DNA of 64,000 nucleotides, from contig VLTN01000021.1 in assembly GCA_008330645.1 (NCBI GenBank), positions 475,583-539,582 of the forward strand, read 5' to 3'. A model generated the notes under the pieces. It was not told where the DNA came from. It saw nothing but the letters and a program-made list of their open reading frames with translations, and did no database searches. Positions 47,300 to 60,000 of this stretch are shown piece by piece; position 1 is the stretch's first letter, and every line of letters begins with the position of its first letter. The position numbers and the translations under genes are program-made. Source of the DNA: Cafeteria roenbergensis (lineage: Eukaryota > Sar > Bigyra > Bicosoecida > Cafeteriaceae).

Positions 47300-49810
47300 A
47301 TGAGGCCTCTCTCCCGCGCCCTTCTGGCCGCTGCTGCGGCGGCGGCCGGAGCCGCTGTGGCCCTCGCCGACCACACGCCCAACAACAACGCGTTTACCAA
47401 CCGCACCTGCGGGCTGGGCTTCCAGTCCCTTCCGTTTTGCAACGCTTCAGCCTCGGTTGCCTTTCGGGCGGCGGATCTGGTCGGCAGGCTCCATTCGGAG
47501 GACAAAGGGCCACTGCTCACAGCCCGCGGCTCGCCCCGCGGCAACCTCGCCAGCGCGCCGTACATTGGCCTCAATGTTTTCGACTGGGGCGAGAACGCCC
47601 TGCACGGGGACCAAACGCTGTGCGTATCGGACCCGGAACACGGAGGCGTCGGGCGCTGCTCCACGTCGTTCCCGATGCCCAACGCAGCCGGCAGCAGCTT
47701 TAATCGGTCTGCCGTGCGGGCCATGGGCTACATCATCGGCCTCGAGGCGCGCGCGCAGTGGCGCGTCAGCGACACGGAGGCGTCCGTTTGGAGCGGCCGC
47801 CCGCCCATCGGGCCGCAAACCTGGAGCCCCACCATCAACGAGCCGCGGGACCCGCGATGGGGGCGGTACCAGGAGGTCCCCAGCGCGTCGCCGCTCTGGC
47901 TCGGCGAGTACGCCCGCGAGTATGTGGCCGGCGCGCAGTACGGGTTGGGGCCCGACTCTCTGGCGCGCGCTGCGGGCCTGGCGCCCGGCGACGCCAACGG
48001 GACGCTGCTGACAGTGACGTGCGTCAAGCACCTCGTCGCGTACTCCCTGGAGGGCCGCCCCGGCAGCAGCGTGTCTCGCCACAACTTCGACGCTCTGGTC
48101 GCCCCATTCGACATGGCCGACACGTACCTCAAGGCCTTCCACGCAGCTCTGGGCGGGGACCTGCCGGCCCTGGGCGTCATGTGCTCCTATAACGCCGTGA
48201 ACGGCGCGCCGACCTGCGCCGGCGGCGGCGGCGGCGTGGTCCGGGAGTACCTGCGCGAGCGCTGGGGCTCCCAGGCATACATGACCAGCGACACCGGCGC
48301 GATCACAGACATCTACGACGCCCACCACATGGAGCCCACGCCCGAGGCAGCCGTGTGCGCCGCACTCGTAAACGGCTCCACGGATATGAACAGCGGCGAC
48401 GTGTTTTGGCACCACGTGGAGTCTGCCGTGTCGCAAGGCCTCTGCGGCTGGGGCGATGTCGACGCTGCCCTGCGCCGCACCCTGGGCCTGCGCATCCGCC
48501 TGGGCCTGATGGACGACCCGGCGTCAACCCCGTACTGGAACGTGCCGCTGTCGGTGATTGGGTCCGACGCCCACGTCGCGGTGGCTCGCCAGGCCAGCCG
48601 CGACGCCCTTGTCTTGCTGAAGAACGACGGAAAGGTGCTGCCGTTCCGCCGCGGCGGCGTGGTGGCTGTCATCGGGCCGCACTCGCAGGCGCGCGAGGCG
48701 CAGCTGGGCTCATACCTGGGCCAGATTTGCTCCAACCCCGACAGCAACGCAAACGACTTTTCCTGTGTCATGTCGCCGCAGGAGGCAGTAGCGGCCGCCA
48801 ACACGGGGGGCAGCGTGATCCAGGCAACCGGGTGCAGCGTGGACGGCGACAACACGTCTGGCATCGCGGAGGCCGTGGCAGCGGCCAAGCAGGCGGACAG
48901 CGTCATTCTCATGGTTGGCAGCGACCAGTCCGTCGAGGGCGAGTCGCACGACCGGATCAGCATCGACTTGCCTGGCGTGCAGCACCAGCTCATCGCGGCG
49001 GTGGCGGCGGTGGGCAAGCCCACAGCAGTCGTGATTATGCGAGGAGGTCCCGTGGACGTGGACCCGGAGCGCCGAAACAAGGCAGTCGGCGCGATGATCG
49101 ACGCCGGGTTCCCGGGGCAGTATGGGGCGGAAGCCATCGCCTCCGCAGTGTTTGGCGACTTCAGCCCTGGCGGACGACTCGCAACCCACTTCTACCACGC
49201 GGACTATGTGAATGGGATCAACATGACCGATATGCGCATGGCCTTCGGTCCGCAGCCGCGGGGCGACAGGTACTTCCCTGCCGACCAGACGGTGTTTCCG
49301 TTTGGCGCTGGCCTGAGCTACTCGACCTTCGAACTGCAGTGGACCCCTGCCAGCGCTGTTGGGCCGGGCAGATCGCCAGCGCTGCCCACCGGCAGCGGCG
49401 AAGGGGCCACAACGGCCCACGCGGAGGTGAAGGTGTCGAACACAGGCAGCGTGAGAGCGGACGTCGTCCTGCTGGCCCGGTTCCGCGTCAAGTCGCTGCC
49501 GCAAGGATCGCCATTGACCAGGCTTGCCACCGCTCTGCAAGGACAGCTCTTTGACTTCGCAAGGCTCACCCTCGACGCTGGGGAGTCGACCACCGCCTCA
49601 TTCGATGTGTCCGCTGCTGCCCTTGAGCTCGTGGACCCGGCGACCGGGGACACAGTCATCTCGCCGGGAACATTTCTCATCGAGATCAGCGAGTTCTCCA
49701 GTCAGCTTCAAGGGGAGGTCGACCTCGTCGGCCAGACGGTCGTTGTGGACAAATTCCCAGCACAAGCTGCCGCTGCGTATCGGCAGGCGGCTTCATCGCA
49801 GGCGGAGTGA
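47300..49810 (+). CDS. Secreted GH3 glycosidase (beta-xylosidase/beta-glucosidase type)
   Basis: Retaining exo-beta-glycosidase of family GH3, closest in motifs to the plant and fungal beta-xylosidase group. 836 residues from the ATG at 47300; the frame is open upstream, but this ATG starts a signal peptide (MRPLSRALLAAAAAAAGAAVALA). Motifs in order are NVFDWGENALHG, TSFPMPNAAGSSF, TWSPTINEPRDPRWGRYQEV, TCVKHLVAYSLEG, VMCSYNAVNGAPTC and AYMTSDTGAI with the nucleophile Asp at about 331. The second domain follows: ASRDALVLLKNDGKVLPF, VIGPHSQAR, VEGESHDRISIDLPG with the likely acid/base Glu at about 548, and FVPFGAGLSYSTF-type sequence (VFPFGAGLSYSTF) before a fibronectin-III-like C-terminal domain. 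Probably digests plant, algal or bacterial glycans outside the cell or in food vacuoles. Confidence 0.95.
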   Translation: MRPLSRALLAAAAAAAGAAVALADHTPNNNAFTNRTCGLGFQSLPFCNASASVAFRAADLVGRLHSEDKGPLLTARGSPRGNLASAPYIGLNVFDWGENALHGDQTLCVSDPEHGGVGRCSTSFPMPNAAGSSFNRSAVRAMGYIIGLEARAQWRVSDTEASVWSGRPPIGPQTWSPTINEPRDPRWGRYQEVPSASPLWLGEYAREYVAGAQYGLGPDSLARAAGLAPGDANGTLLTVTCVKHLVAYSLEGRPGSSVSRHNFDALVAPFDMADTYLKAFHAALGGDLPALGVMCSYNAVNGAPTCAGGGGGVVREYLRERWGSQAYMTSDTGAITDIYDAHHMEPTPEAAVCAALVNGSTDMNSGDVFWHHVESAVSQGLCGWGDVDAALRRTLGLRIRLGLMDDPASTPYWNVPLSVIGSDAHVAVARQASRDALVLLKNDGKVLPFRRGGVVAVIGPHSQAREAQLGSYLGQICSNPDSNANDFSCVMSPQEAVAAANTGGSVIQATGCSVDGDNTSGIAEAVAAAKQADSVILMVGSDQSVEGESHDRISIDLPGVQHQLIAAVAAVGKPTAVVIMRGGPVDVDPERRNKAVGAMIDAGFPGQYGAEAIASAVFGDFSPGGRLATHFYHADYVNGINMTDMRMAFGPQPRGDRYFPADQTVFPFGAGLSYSTFELQWTPASAVGPGRSPALPTGSGEGATTAHAEVKVSNTGSVRADVVLLARFRVKSLPQGSPLTRLATALQGQLFDFARLTLDAGESTTASFDVSAAALELVDPATGDTVISPGTFLIEISEFSSQLQGEVDLVGQTVVVDKFPAQAAAAYRQAASSQAE

Positions 49811-51085
49811 GCCGCGCCAGGGACCCCCGCTGCTTTCGGCCATCGGCAGCACTGTGAAAATTGTGGCGCCGGTTTGCTCCACGAGCAGAACTGAGACGAC
49901 TCGACACGCGGACCAGCTTTGTGGCACACCCAAGCAGCAGTGGCATCGTCAATGTCGCTTCCGTGGCCCGTTAACCTGCTGAAGGGCAGCAAACGGTGAG
50001 GTTGCGGCAGCCAGCCTCAGCGCGAGCCAAACCACGACAAGCCGCCCGCGATGCGCGCTCACCAAACCACCAAGCGTTCTGTCGTCGAGGGGGACCCGAT
50101 GCCCCCCCGCCTGCCATCTGCCGCCTGCCAGCCGGCGCCCAGGAGCTCAAGCGCCGCTGGCCTGGCTCGTTCACACCAAGCCATGCCACACAAACTGCAG
50201 CAGCGAGAGTCCGGCCGCGCGCTCTCCCGCTCCTGTCCGCCGAAACCCGACCAAACGCAAATGAGGTGCGCACTCGATCCATTTTTTACGCTCATCGGCG
50301 GCTTCGTCGCTTCTGGCGCGAAAGACTCCTTCGTGCATGTGCATGTCTACTCGGAACGCGGAAAAACTGCAACCCGCCAGTTTGCAAGCGCTCGCCCCGC
50401 TGGCCGCCGAGGAACATTGCAAGGCAGAGTGGCGCGAGTGCAGTCCAAGCTCACCACGGCGTACCTCTGGGCTGTTCTGTGTGGGCCAGGTCGCCAGGCC
50501 GCGAGTCGCGCACGGGCTGGCAGCCCGGTCAGGTTGATGGTTCGCCACCCCGTCGCATGCCCCAACTGGCCAAAATCGTCATCGCCTGTGCCCTCCGAAC
50601 ATGAGGTTATGCGCCAAGATCCAGCCCCGCCGGTTGGGGCCCGGGGTGTAGCCACCCGCAGGAAGCCACCGCCCGCAGCCGTCAATCAATCCAGGACTCA
50701 TCTTGCTGAGCGACAAGAAACCACTGCTGCTCGGCCAGCCCAGCGCGCTCACGCCCTCGCCAGCCAGCGCCGACCCGCCCCTGACAGCGATCCTCGGTAC
50801 CGGAAGGATCCCGCTGAAACGAGCCAAGGCAGCCCCAGGGGACTGCGCAAGAGGCCGGCGGAAGGGGGAGAGACCTTGGGCGCCGGAACTGCAACTACGA
50901 TGCCACGCTGGCATTCTGCTCGACGTCTGGCAAATTCCGAGCCGACGGCCGCCCCTCCATCGCACACTTGCTGGCCCAGCGAGTCCGTGACGCTCCAGGC
51001 TTTGCTGTATAGCAAACGCTTGAGCGCGCAGAGTCGCAGAGTGCAGCATACCCGGCGCTTCGACCCGAGAGCGTCCCCGAAAGCT
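49811..51085. other. Long intergenic region upstream of the giant surface-protein gene
   Basis: The largest gene-free stretch of the window (1275 bases). Open frames exist on both strands but show no domain, signal peptide or protein-like composition. A possible hairpin (GCTGC / GCAGC) lies about 30 bases after the GH3 stop. The rest is the likely promoter and 5' UTR of the giant gene. Confidence 0.5.
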
Positions 51086-54000
51086 ATGCGCGCGATTTCG
51101 TGCGCGGTGTTCGCCGCGCTCGCGGTCTCCACGGCGCTTGCCGCCCCGACCGCCTCCTCGTTCGCCCCCAGCAACGGCGCCACCAACGTCCACCCGCTGT
51201 CCAGCGTCGCGGTGACGTTTGGCGCCGACGTGGTGGCACAGGCTGCCAAGCTGGTCGAGCTGCGGCGTGCTGGGACGGGACAGGTGCTGAGCACCGTTGC
51301 CGCGCTGTCCTCCTTTGTCAAGGTAACCGGCCCGACCGTCAGCATCTCGTTTCCCCTCGCGCACGTGCCGGCCGGCTCCGTGTACGTGACGATCGAGGCT
51401 GGCGCCTTCGTCAGCAAGGCGGACCAGACTCCGTTCGCCGGCATCGCCGGGTCAACCTGGTCGTTCGAGTTCCAAGGTGAGAGACAAGGAGCGCAGCCGC
51501 TGGCGCGGCCATCGGCCCAGTCCGCACGGTCCGCACGGTCCGCACGGCCAGCACCCCGGCCCAAGCGTGGGTCCTAAGCCGCTGCCCTGGGCGGGCACGA
51601 CTTGCCAGGAACCCGGCGCATGGCAGCAGCTGCTGTTGCTGTTCTCGATCTTGATCCGGCCGCATCACCAACTTGAAGTTGCGAGCAAAAGTTTCCAGCG
51701 CGAGTGCGGGAGACAGCCGCTCTCTCCGCGGAGCAGCGCGACTCCCTCGCACGCTGCCGTGCCCACCGCGAGCAAGCCTGCTTTCCCGCGCATGTAGCGC
51801 CCACGCTCGGGCCGTGGCGGCACCAGCGTTGCTGCGTCCCTCGTTGCGCCGGGGCTGCCAGCGGCAGCACGGCTGCCCTGCTCTCGCGCCAGCTGTCCTT
51901 GCGGTTCAACGCCCCGCTGCCCCCCGTTTCGTCGCTGCGCTGACTTTGGGGCACTCGCAGGAAGCCTGGGGTGCGCGGCCCTGCTCCGAGGCCCGGATGA
52001 GCCCGCCCCGGCCAGCAACAACGACGTGTCCGTGGCCTTTGCGCTCGGCACGAACGCCAACACGGCCTGCGACATGCGCTTTGATGGTGAGTCATGGCAG
52101 CCCTTGCCCCAGCAGCGCACAGCCAGGCAGCTTGCGAAGCTGCTCGCGCGCGGCATTCCAGTGTCTGCGTGGGCGACAGCAGCAGCGTGCTGGGCCCGCC
52201 GTCCCTGGCGGGCTTGCGAGCGGGCAGTTACCTCGTCGCGAGCGCCTCACGCGTCCTCCCCCCGTCCCGCCCTTTGCGTCCCCGGCGCGTCCGCGCAGGT
52301 GCCTACACCCTGATCGGCTACACCGACTCGGCCATGGGCGGCGACCTGACGTCCGCGCGCGGCTCCTTCAACGCCAGCATGCGCAGCGGGTCCGCCACCG
52401 TGGGCGACGCCCGCAACCTGGTTCGCGCCTCGAGCGCGCTCGCCTTCTCGCTGTCGGCCACCTCGGCGAACAGCGCCTCGTCCGCCATGGGCGGCGGCGT
52501 GTCCGACTACTCGCACGCCTTCCGCATGAGCATCCCCAAGCCCGGCGCCCAGCAGCTGACGCTGGCGGCCACGTGCTCGGCCAACGCCGTGGAGAACGAC
52601 TCGGACCGCTTCGGCAACGACCTCATGTCCGTCGCCTTCCCCTCGGACCACAGCGACCCGGCTGGCGCTTGCGCTGCCGCGTGCTGCGGGCACGCGCAGT
52701 GCGCTTCCTGGTCACTGTCCACCCGCGCGGACACGCCCTTTGGCGCGTGCAACGTCGGCGACAAGTGCTGCTACCTCAAGAGCACCGCCGGCTCCCAGGG
52801 CTACAACGCCGGCGGCAAGTCCGGCACCGTGACGCGCACCAACAAGGACTGCTCCGACGCCTCCTTCGCCCCCACCACGGTGGACTGCCTGCCCGGCGCG
52901 GACGCCGACCAGTGCGGCGCCGTGTCGCTGCCCCCGCGCATGCTCACCGGGGCTGCCACCATGGCCGTGGCCGGCGGCACCTCCTACGGCGCCGTGGCGC
53001 GCGTGTCGGACGCCTCGGCCGCCACCTGCAGCGTGGGCCCGCTCGGCCTGGACGGCTACGCGGCCCTCATGCTGCGCGCCGACGGCTCGTCCACCCTGCG
53101 CTCCGCCATCAGCCCCGCCGGCGGCGGGGGCAGCGCGAGCACCGTCAACGCCCAGTCGGCCGCGGTGTGGGCCTTCACGGAGCGCCGCTACAAGTCCTGC
53201 GCCGACGCGCTGAGCACGGTCCGCTCCGGCGACCTGCTCGGCTGGTGGTCCATGGCCTCCACCCGCGCCGGGGACGGCAAGATCCGCGACCTGTCCGGCA
53301 ACGGCCGCGACCTCGTGCCCGCGGACATGGCCCGCACCGCCTCTGGCGGCCTGGGCGCTCTGTCCCTTGACGGCGCAGCCAGCCGCGCGGACGGCGCGGC
53401 CGGCTCCGGCCCCGAGGCCCTCCGCGGCGACAAGGCGTCCACCGTGTGCGCGTGGGTGCGCTGGGAGGCGTCGTCCTGGGGCACCGCGGCCGCGCCCATC
53501 TTCTCGCTCAGCAGCCCGCGCACCGCGCGCACCAACCAGGGCTTCAGCTTCGTTGCCCCGGGCGGCAGGCCCGGCCTCGGCTTCCAGGGCGTGCGCGTGC
53601 TGACGCGCGACTCCGTCCTGTCCCCGCTCACGTGGCACCACGTGTGCGCGTCCCGCACCGGCCCCGGCGCCAAGCTGGCCAACACTCGCGTGTGGGTGGA
53701 CGGCGCCATGGTGTCGGCCCTCAAGCTCGACTCGGACGCGGCCGTCGCGGGCTCGCCGGACGAGACCGCCGCCGTCGACGTGATCCCCGCCCCCGTGGCC
53801 GTTGGCGTGCTGGCCAACGCGGCCACCGGCACGGCGGCCTACTGGAACGGGTTCGTGCGCGACGTGCGCCTGTACTCGCGGTCCCTGTCCACGGCGGAGG
53901 TGCGCGACGTGATGACCTTCGACGGCGTGTCCGCCACCGTGATGGCCTCCGCCGTGTCGGCCGAGCGCCAGCTCATCGGCGAGTGGGACTTTGACGCCAC

Positions 54001-57000
54001 CGGCGCGGCGGGCACCGGCTCTGCCGCACAGATCGCTGCCGTCCGCGACGTGGTTGGCGGCAACGACTGCACGCTCGAGGGCACGGCCGAGGTGGCTGAC
54101 GGCGCGCTGGTGCTGGACGGCAAGGGCCACGCCAAGTGCGGGTCCGTGCCCAAGTCGCTGAGCTCCTACTCGCTCGAGGTGACCCTGACGCTCTCCGACC
54201 TGGTGCAGCGCGGCGGCGGCGCGATGACCCTCTCCGACGGCGCGAGCGAGTCCGTTTTCGACTCGCTGGTGTACGGCGAGTCCCGCTCTGGGGAGTGGGT
54301 CGACGGCTCGGACCAGGCGCAGCGCACTTCCAACCTGCAGCCGCCGCCCGAGACGGCGTCCCCCACGGACGTGATCCACATGGTGATGACGGTGGCCTCC
54401 AACGGCGTCCGCGCCATCTACCGCAACGGCGCCCGCATCACGCAGCACACTGCCAGCCTTCAGGCGTACACGGCCGGCACGTCCGCCGTGCTCTTCGGCT
54501 GCCGCCACGAGGACTGCTCGGGCACTGGCACGGTGACCACACGGCGGCTCAAGGGCCGCATCCTGCACGCCCGGCTCTACCAGTCGGCGCTCTCGGAGGC
54601 CGAGGTGCGCGCCGTGTACGCCACCGGGACCAAGGGCGTGGCGCGCGTGCCCCCCTCGATGCGGTCGGGCGAGCGCACGCTGGTGCTCCCGCCCGGCGAC
54701 TCCACCCCTGTGACCGTGACGGCCAAGTGCGACATGGACGCGATGGGGGGCGGCTGGACCCGCTTCTGGTGGGTCGGCCCCGAGCAGACCTCCTGGCCCT
54801 CTGGCGAGAGCGACGTGCTGGGCGGCACCTTCGGCTCCTGCTCCGCCGACGCGAAGTACTGCTTCGGCAAGATGCCCTCGGACATCCGCGAGGACCGCGC
54901 GCAGCTGCTGGCCCGCGATTCTACGGGCACCGCGTACGTGTGGGACTTTGACCCCGACAACGAGGTGGCCCATGCGGCCTGGGAGGCGTTCAGCGAGGGA
55001 AAGGGGACCGAGTTCGACGAGACCAGCGGCACCGTCGCCTGGAACCCGTCGGCCGTCCTCGGCGGCACGTTCCACGGCCGCGACCAAAAGTACTTCATGT
55101 ACCGGTACGAGAACGGCGTGCGCTCCTTCCAGCTGAATGACGACCAGTGCTCGTGCTTCAGCACGCTTGAGGCCGGCATCACGCTCTGCCGCGGCTCCTC
55201 GGACCCCAACACCGTGCCCTCGACCCTCGGCGTGGACAAGCTCAACGGCGAGGGCTGCACCAGCCCCGGCTTCTCCACCAGCGTGGAGCTCTTCGTGCGC
55301 GAGCGGCCCTCCACCGAGTCGGCCGCCGTGGGCGTGCAGCGTGCCGTCGTGTTCGTGCGCGAGTCGGAGCCCGTGGTCCGCATCCCCGTGGAGCGCACTG
55401 GCCCGCTCTCCGACGCGGCCGCCGTCTCGTACATGACCATGGACGGCACCGGCGTGGCCGGCACCAACTACGTGGCCGCCCGCGGCCGCGTGGCGTGGGC
55501 CGCCGGCGAGGGCGGCTCCAAGTCGATCATCGTTCCCATCATCCTCGACACCGGGATCGGCGCCTCGGACAAGACCTTTTCCGTGCAGCTGCTCGCGCCC
55601 GAGCACGCCTCTCTCTCCACGGCAGCCGACGAGACCAGCGTCACCATCCGCGTGGAGCGCACCGGCGTGTCCGGCACCCCCGGCCCGCTGTCCTTCAAGC
55701 AGGAGGGCGGCTCGACGGACGTGCAGCTGAACATCGCGGCCCAGACCAAGGGCGGCATGGCCTTCTCGTCCGGCGCAGACACCTCTTCCGGCTCGTGGTT
55801 CTCCGAGGCCAACGCCATCGACGGCGACTACGGCCAGCTGCAGGCGTTCCGCCCCGACGCGGCCGCGCCCCTCGCGGGCGCCGGCTCCACCGCGTCCCCG
55901 AACATGCCGTTCATCGGCGTGGTGCTCCCCGAGCGCACGCTCATCGACCACGTGGCCTTTGGGCGCGACAACACGGGCGTGCACGCGAACCACTGGCGCG
56001 GCCAGGTGGCGGTGGAGGTGACAACGGTCCCAGCCCCCGATGCCAACACGCTGCAGTCGGAGTGGACTCTCGTGGACACCGTCACGATGACCACTCCGCT
56101 GCGCCGCCTGTACGCCTTCAACTCCCCCACCGAGGCCACGGCCCTGCGGCTGCGCCTGATCAACTCCACCAGCGAGGTGATCATCATCGACGAGCTCGAG
56201 GTGTACCAGGCGGGCGCGGTGCCCAGCCTGACAGCCGGCATGCTGGCCCAGTACACGTTCGAGGCCGCCACTGTGTCCGACCCCTCCAAGGTGGTCGACA
56301 CGTCCGGCAATGGCAACGACGCCGCTGTCAATGGCGTGGTGACCTTCGGCATGGAGGGCTCCTTCGCGGCCGCCCGCTTCCCGAAGCGCGACTCCGACAC
56401 GGCCGTGCCCGCGTACCTGGAGGTGCCGGCGCTGAAGAACTTCGCGTGGGACCAGGCCTTCACCGCCTCGGTGCTCGTGAAGCGCGTGGGCTCTGGCGGG
56501 TTCGCCGGCGTGCTCGGCAACGGCCGCGGCGTCGACGGCTCGTTTGAGATCCGCACGACTCCGTCCAACGGCGGCCAGGAGGTGGGCGTGAGCGTGAACA
56601 CCGTTGGCGGCCACAACTCGGGAGAGTTCGTGCTTCGCGGCCAGGCCGTCCCCGTGGGCGACTGGCACCACATCGTGCTGACGTACGGCGACAACGCCAC
56701 GTCGCTCTGGATCGACGGTGAGGAGCTGATCAAGTCCGTGTCCGGCACCGTGGTGCGCGTGGACCAGCCGCTCTTCATCGGTGTGTCGGGCAACCCCAAC
56801 AAGCCCGTTGGCTCGCGGCCCTCGGCTGCGCTTCCTGCAGCCGCGGAGGAAGGGCTTGACGGCTTCGTGCACGACGTGCGCATCTACAACAAGAGCTTCA
56901 CTGGCGTGGACGTTGCCGCACTGTGGCGCACCTACGAGAGCACGATCAAGCGCGAGGGCCTCGTGGCCTGGTGGCGCCTGGCCGAGTCCAGCGGTACTGT

Positions 57001-60000
57001 GATCGTCGACGACTCCGGCAAGAGCGTGACCGGCGCCACGTCGCAGTCCGGCACCAGCTGGGGCGACGGCGGCCTCATCCTCGACGGCACCGCGGGCAGC
57101 GCCTCGTCCTCCAGTGCCCTTGCCACTCTCAACGGGGACGCAGCCTTCAGCGTGTGCGCCTGGGTGTTCCCAGGCCGCACCGCCTACTCAACTGACATCA
57201 ACGATGTGGAGTACATTGTGGGCCTGGACGGCTCGGCGCCAGGCACCTGGTTCGCCCTCGCGCTCCGCCGCGGCGTGCCGTCGATCGAGTTCGGCGGCAA
57301 GACCCGCGTGGAGCACCAGACCGGCACGAAGCTTGCGCTCGGCCAGTGGAGCCACGTGTGCTTCTCCAAGTCGCCGGGCGTGAAGACGGGCCTAGGCGGG
57401 GCGCCCAGCTCCACACGGCTCTTCGTCAACGGTGCGGAGGCCCCCATTCGCCTCTCGTACTCGGCACTGGACGGCGTGACGTTTGACCAGGCCAACGCGG
57501 CGCCAAGCATTGCCACGTCGAACAAGCTGACCGTCGGCGCCATCGGCGGCACGAGCTTTTTCAAGGGCGTTGTGGCGGACGTGCGCGTCTTCTCGCTGGC
57601 CGTCTCGCAGCGCCAGGTGTCCTCGGCCTTCAACGGCGGCCGAGTGCTGGCCTGGGGAATGCACGAGGGCCAGGGCGAGTCCGTGTACAGCGCCGACGGC
57701 GAGGCCACCGGCGTGGCCGGCACCCTCTCCGGCTCGACCTGGAGTTGGAACGGCACCCTCCTGTCCTTTGCAAACCGCGGGGACGGCATCCAGAGCGCCG
57801 GCTCGTCCGTCGGAATCTTTGGCGACGCCGCCCTGTCGCTGTGCGTCTGGGTGTTCTACACGCCAAGCGCCTGGCCGACCGCCTCGGCGGCCACTGGGTC
57901 CAACGGCGTCGTCGAGATCGCTGGCTTCGCGCCCACCGTCGTCTCCGGCGGCAGCGGCGGGTCCACCGCCGCAAGCATGACCATCGCCAACACCGGGTTC
58001 GTTCTCTCAGTCGTGAATGGCCTGCCCGCCGTCGACTTTGGCGGCGGCGTGTTCGTGGTGGCGGACGGCGCAGCGACGCTGCTGCCCAGGCGCTGGGCGC
58101 AGGTCTGCGCAGTCAAGTCTCCCGGCGCCAAGGCGACGACCACGAAGCTGTACATTGACGGCTCGCTCGTGCCCACGAAGCTCGCGGACATGAGCGGCGT
58201 CGAGGGTGGCCTGAGCAACGCGGTGCTCGACGCCCGGCCGAGCATCCGCTCCTCGCCCCTGCGCGTGGCAACGGTGTCCCCGAAGGACTCCCTCACCGCA
58301 GCGATGCGCCTCTCGTTCGTCGGCGTGGTGGACTCCGTCAGCCTGTACCGCCGCGCCCTGGACCAGGCGGGCGTGAGCGCGATCAACTTCGCGTCCAAGT
58401 TCGACCACGTCCGCGACTACGCGCTCTCGTTGCCTGGCACCGATGAGCACGCCACAATCACCCCCTTCCTGCTCGGCGGCAGCGACATTACCGTTGAGAT
58501 GTGGGCCTTCTGCCAGGACACTTCCAAGTTTTCGCAGACGCTCTTCGACTTTGGCAACTCGCCCTCCAGCTCCCGCATCACCGCGTATCTGGCCCCCGAG
58601 TACCCGTACAAGCTCCGCGTCTCGGTGCAAAACGCCCCCACCGATGCCGTGTCCGTCCTGGAGACGATCTCGGGCTTCTCGCGCGGCCGCTGGCTGCACG
58701 TGGCCTACACGCAGTCGGGCACCACGGGCACCATCTTCCTGGACGGCAAGCCCGTGCGCTCTGGCACCATGCCGCAGCTGGCGTCGGCCGTGCGCGCCAA
58801 GATGCTCCTCGGCAAGTCCATCGGCCCGAGCCAGTCGAGCTTCTACGGCAAGCTGGACGAGGTGCGCATCTGGTCGGTGGCCCGGACGGCGGCGGAGATC
58901 ACCGCGGGCATCGCCTTCTTCCCCTTCCCGACGCTCGCCCAGGCGGACGAGATGAAGCTGCAGACATACATCCCCTTCGACATCATCTTCTCCAGCCCGC
59001 ACCACGACGAGGTCCTGCTGCAGGGGGCTTCGCCGGCCAAGGACCAGTCCGGCCACGGCCGCGATGCCACCGTCGTGTGCGAGAATGCGGACGCTGGGAC
59101 TTCGGGCGGGTCCTCTTCCGCTCTCCCTGCCGGGCTCCTTGCGCGCACCTGCGTGGTGGCCTCGCCGCGCTCCGCGACCCGCTCGCTCTGCAACAACGGC
59201 TTCCGCGAGGTCGGAGAGGAGTGCGACGACGGCAACACCGTGTCAGGCGACGGCTGCAGCAGCACGTGCAGCATCGAGTCCGGGTGGGTGTGCGAGCATG
59301 AGGACTTCAGCGCTGCCGACGTGTGCACGCAAGCCACTGTCATTGCCATGGACGGCTTTGAGAGCGCGGGAAACCCCGCGGGCATGCCCTCGCCCCCCGT
59401 GTGGAGCCCGTCGCGCGGCAGCGAGGGAACCTGGACCGTTGGGGGTGAGTACGCCTTCAGCGGAAGTAGTGGCCTTCGCATTGTGCAAAAGGACTCCACG
59501 ACGAGCGCCACGGGCTGGATTACCTTTGGCCAGACCGTGGTTTCGGGTATCAAGCCCGGCGTCTTCCTGAAGCTCCGCTACAACGTGCGAAAGGCCGACT
59601 TCGCCAAAGCCGCGGCGCCTTTGGTCGTGCAGCTCACTGACGGGTCCCAAAACCCGGCCCCCACGACCTGCCTGTCAGCCACGGGGTGCGGAACCTCCCG
59701 GGTGTACAGCATTTGCATCAACGCCGGCACCATCAGCGGCTGCGACGAGAGCGTGGCATCCAAGGCCGAGACGTGGAATGCCCTCACCGCAGACGTCAGC
59801 CACAAGTTCACCTCCAAGTACAGCATCCAAGTTGCGCCCGCCAGCGTCCGTGTCCGGCTCATGTCGGTGGCCGACGATACCGAGGCCGAAGTGTGGCTCG
59901 ACGACTTCCGCATGGTCAGCCTCACGAACTTGCAGTCATGCGGCCGAATCGCCGCCACGTCGGCTGCGGGCGGCTCGGCCGGGGGCAGCGACCCGACAGT

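Noticed and set aside
50051-51085. Open frame running into the first exon of the giant gene
   Set aside because: The translation is not protein-like, and the ATG at 51086 begins a good signal peptide.
52094-52298. Reading the long exon of the giant gene from 52094
   Set aside because: The acceptor CAG before 52299 restores phase with exon 2 and joins FDG to AYTLIGY; the earlier stretch reads as intron.
52712-56872. Very long minus-strand open frame of 1386 codons
   Set aside because: It is the His/Gly/Arg-rich antisense shadow of the LamG coding exon, caused by GC-rich third positions.
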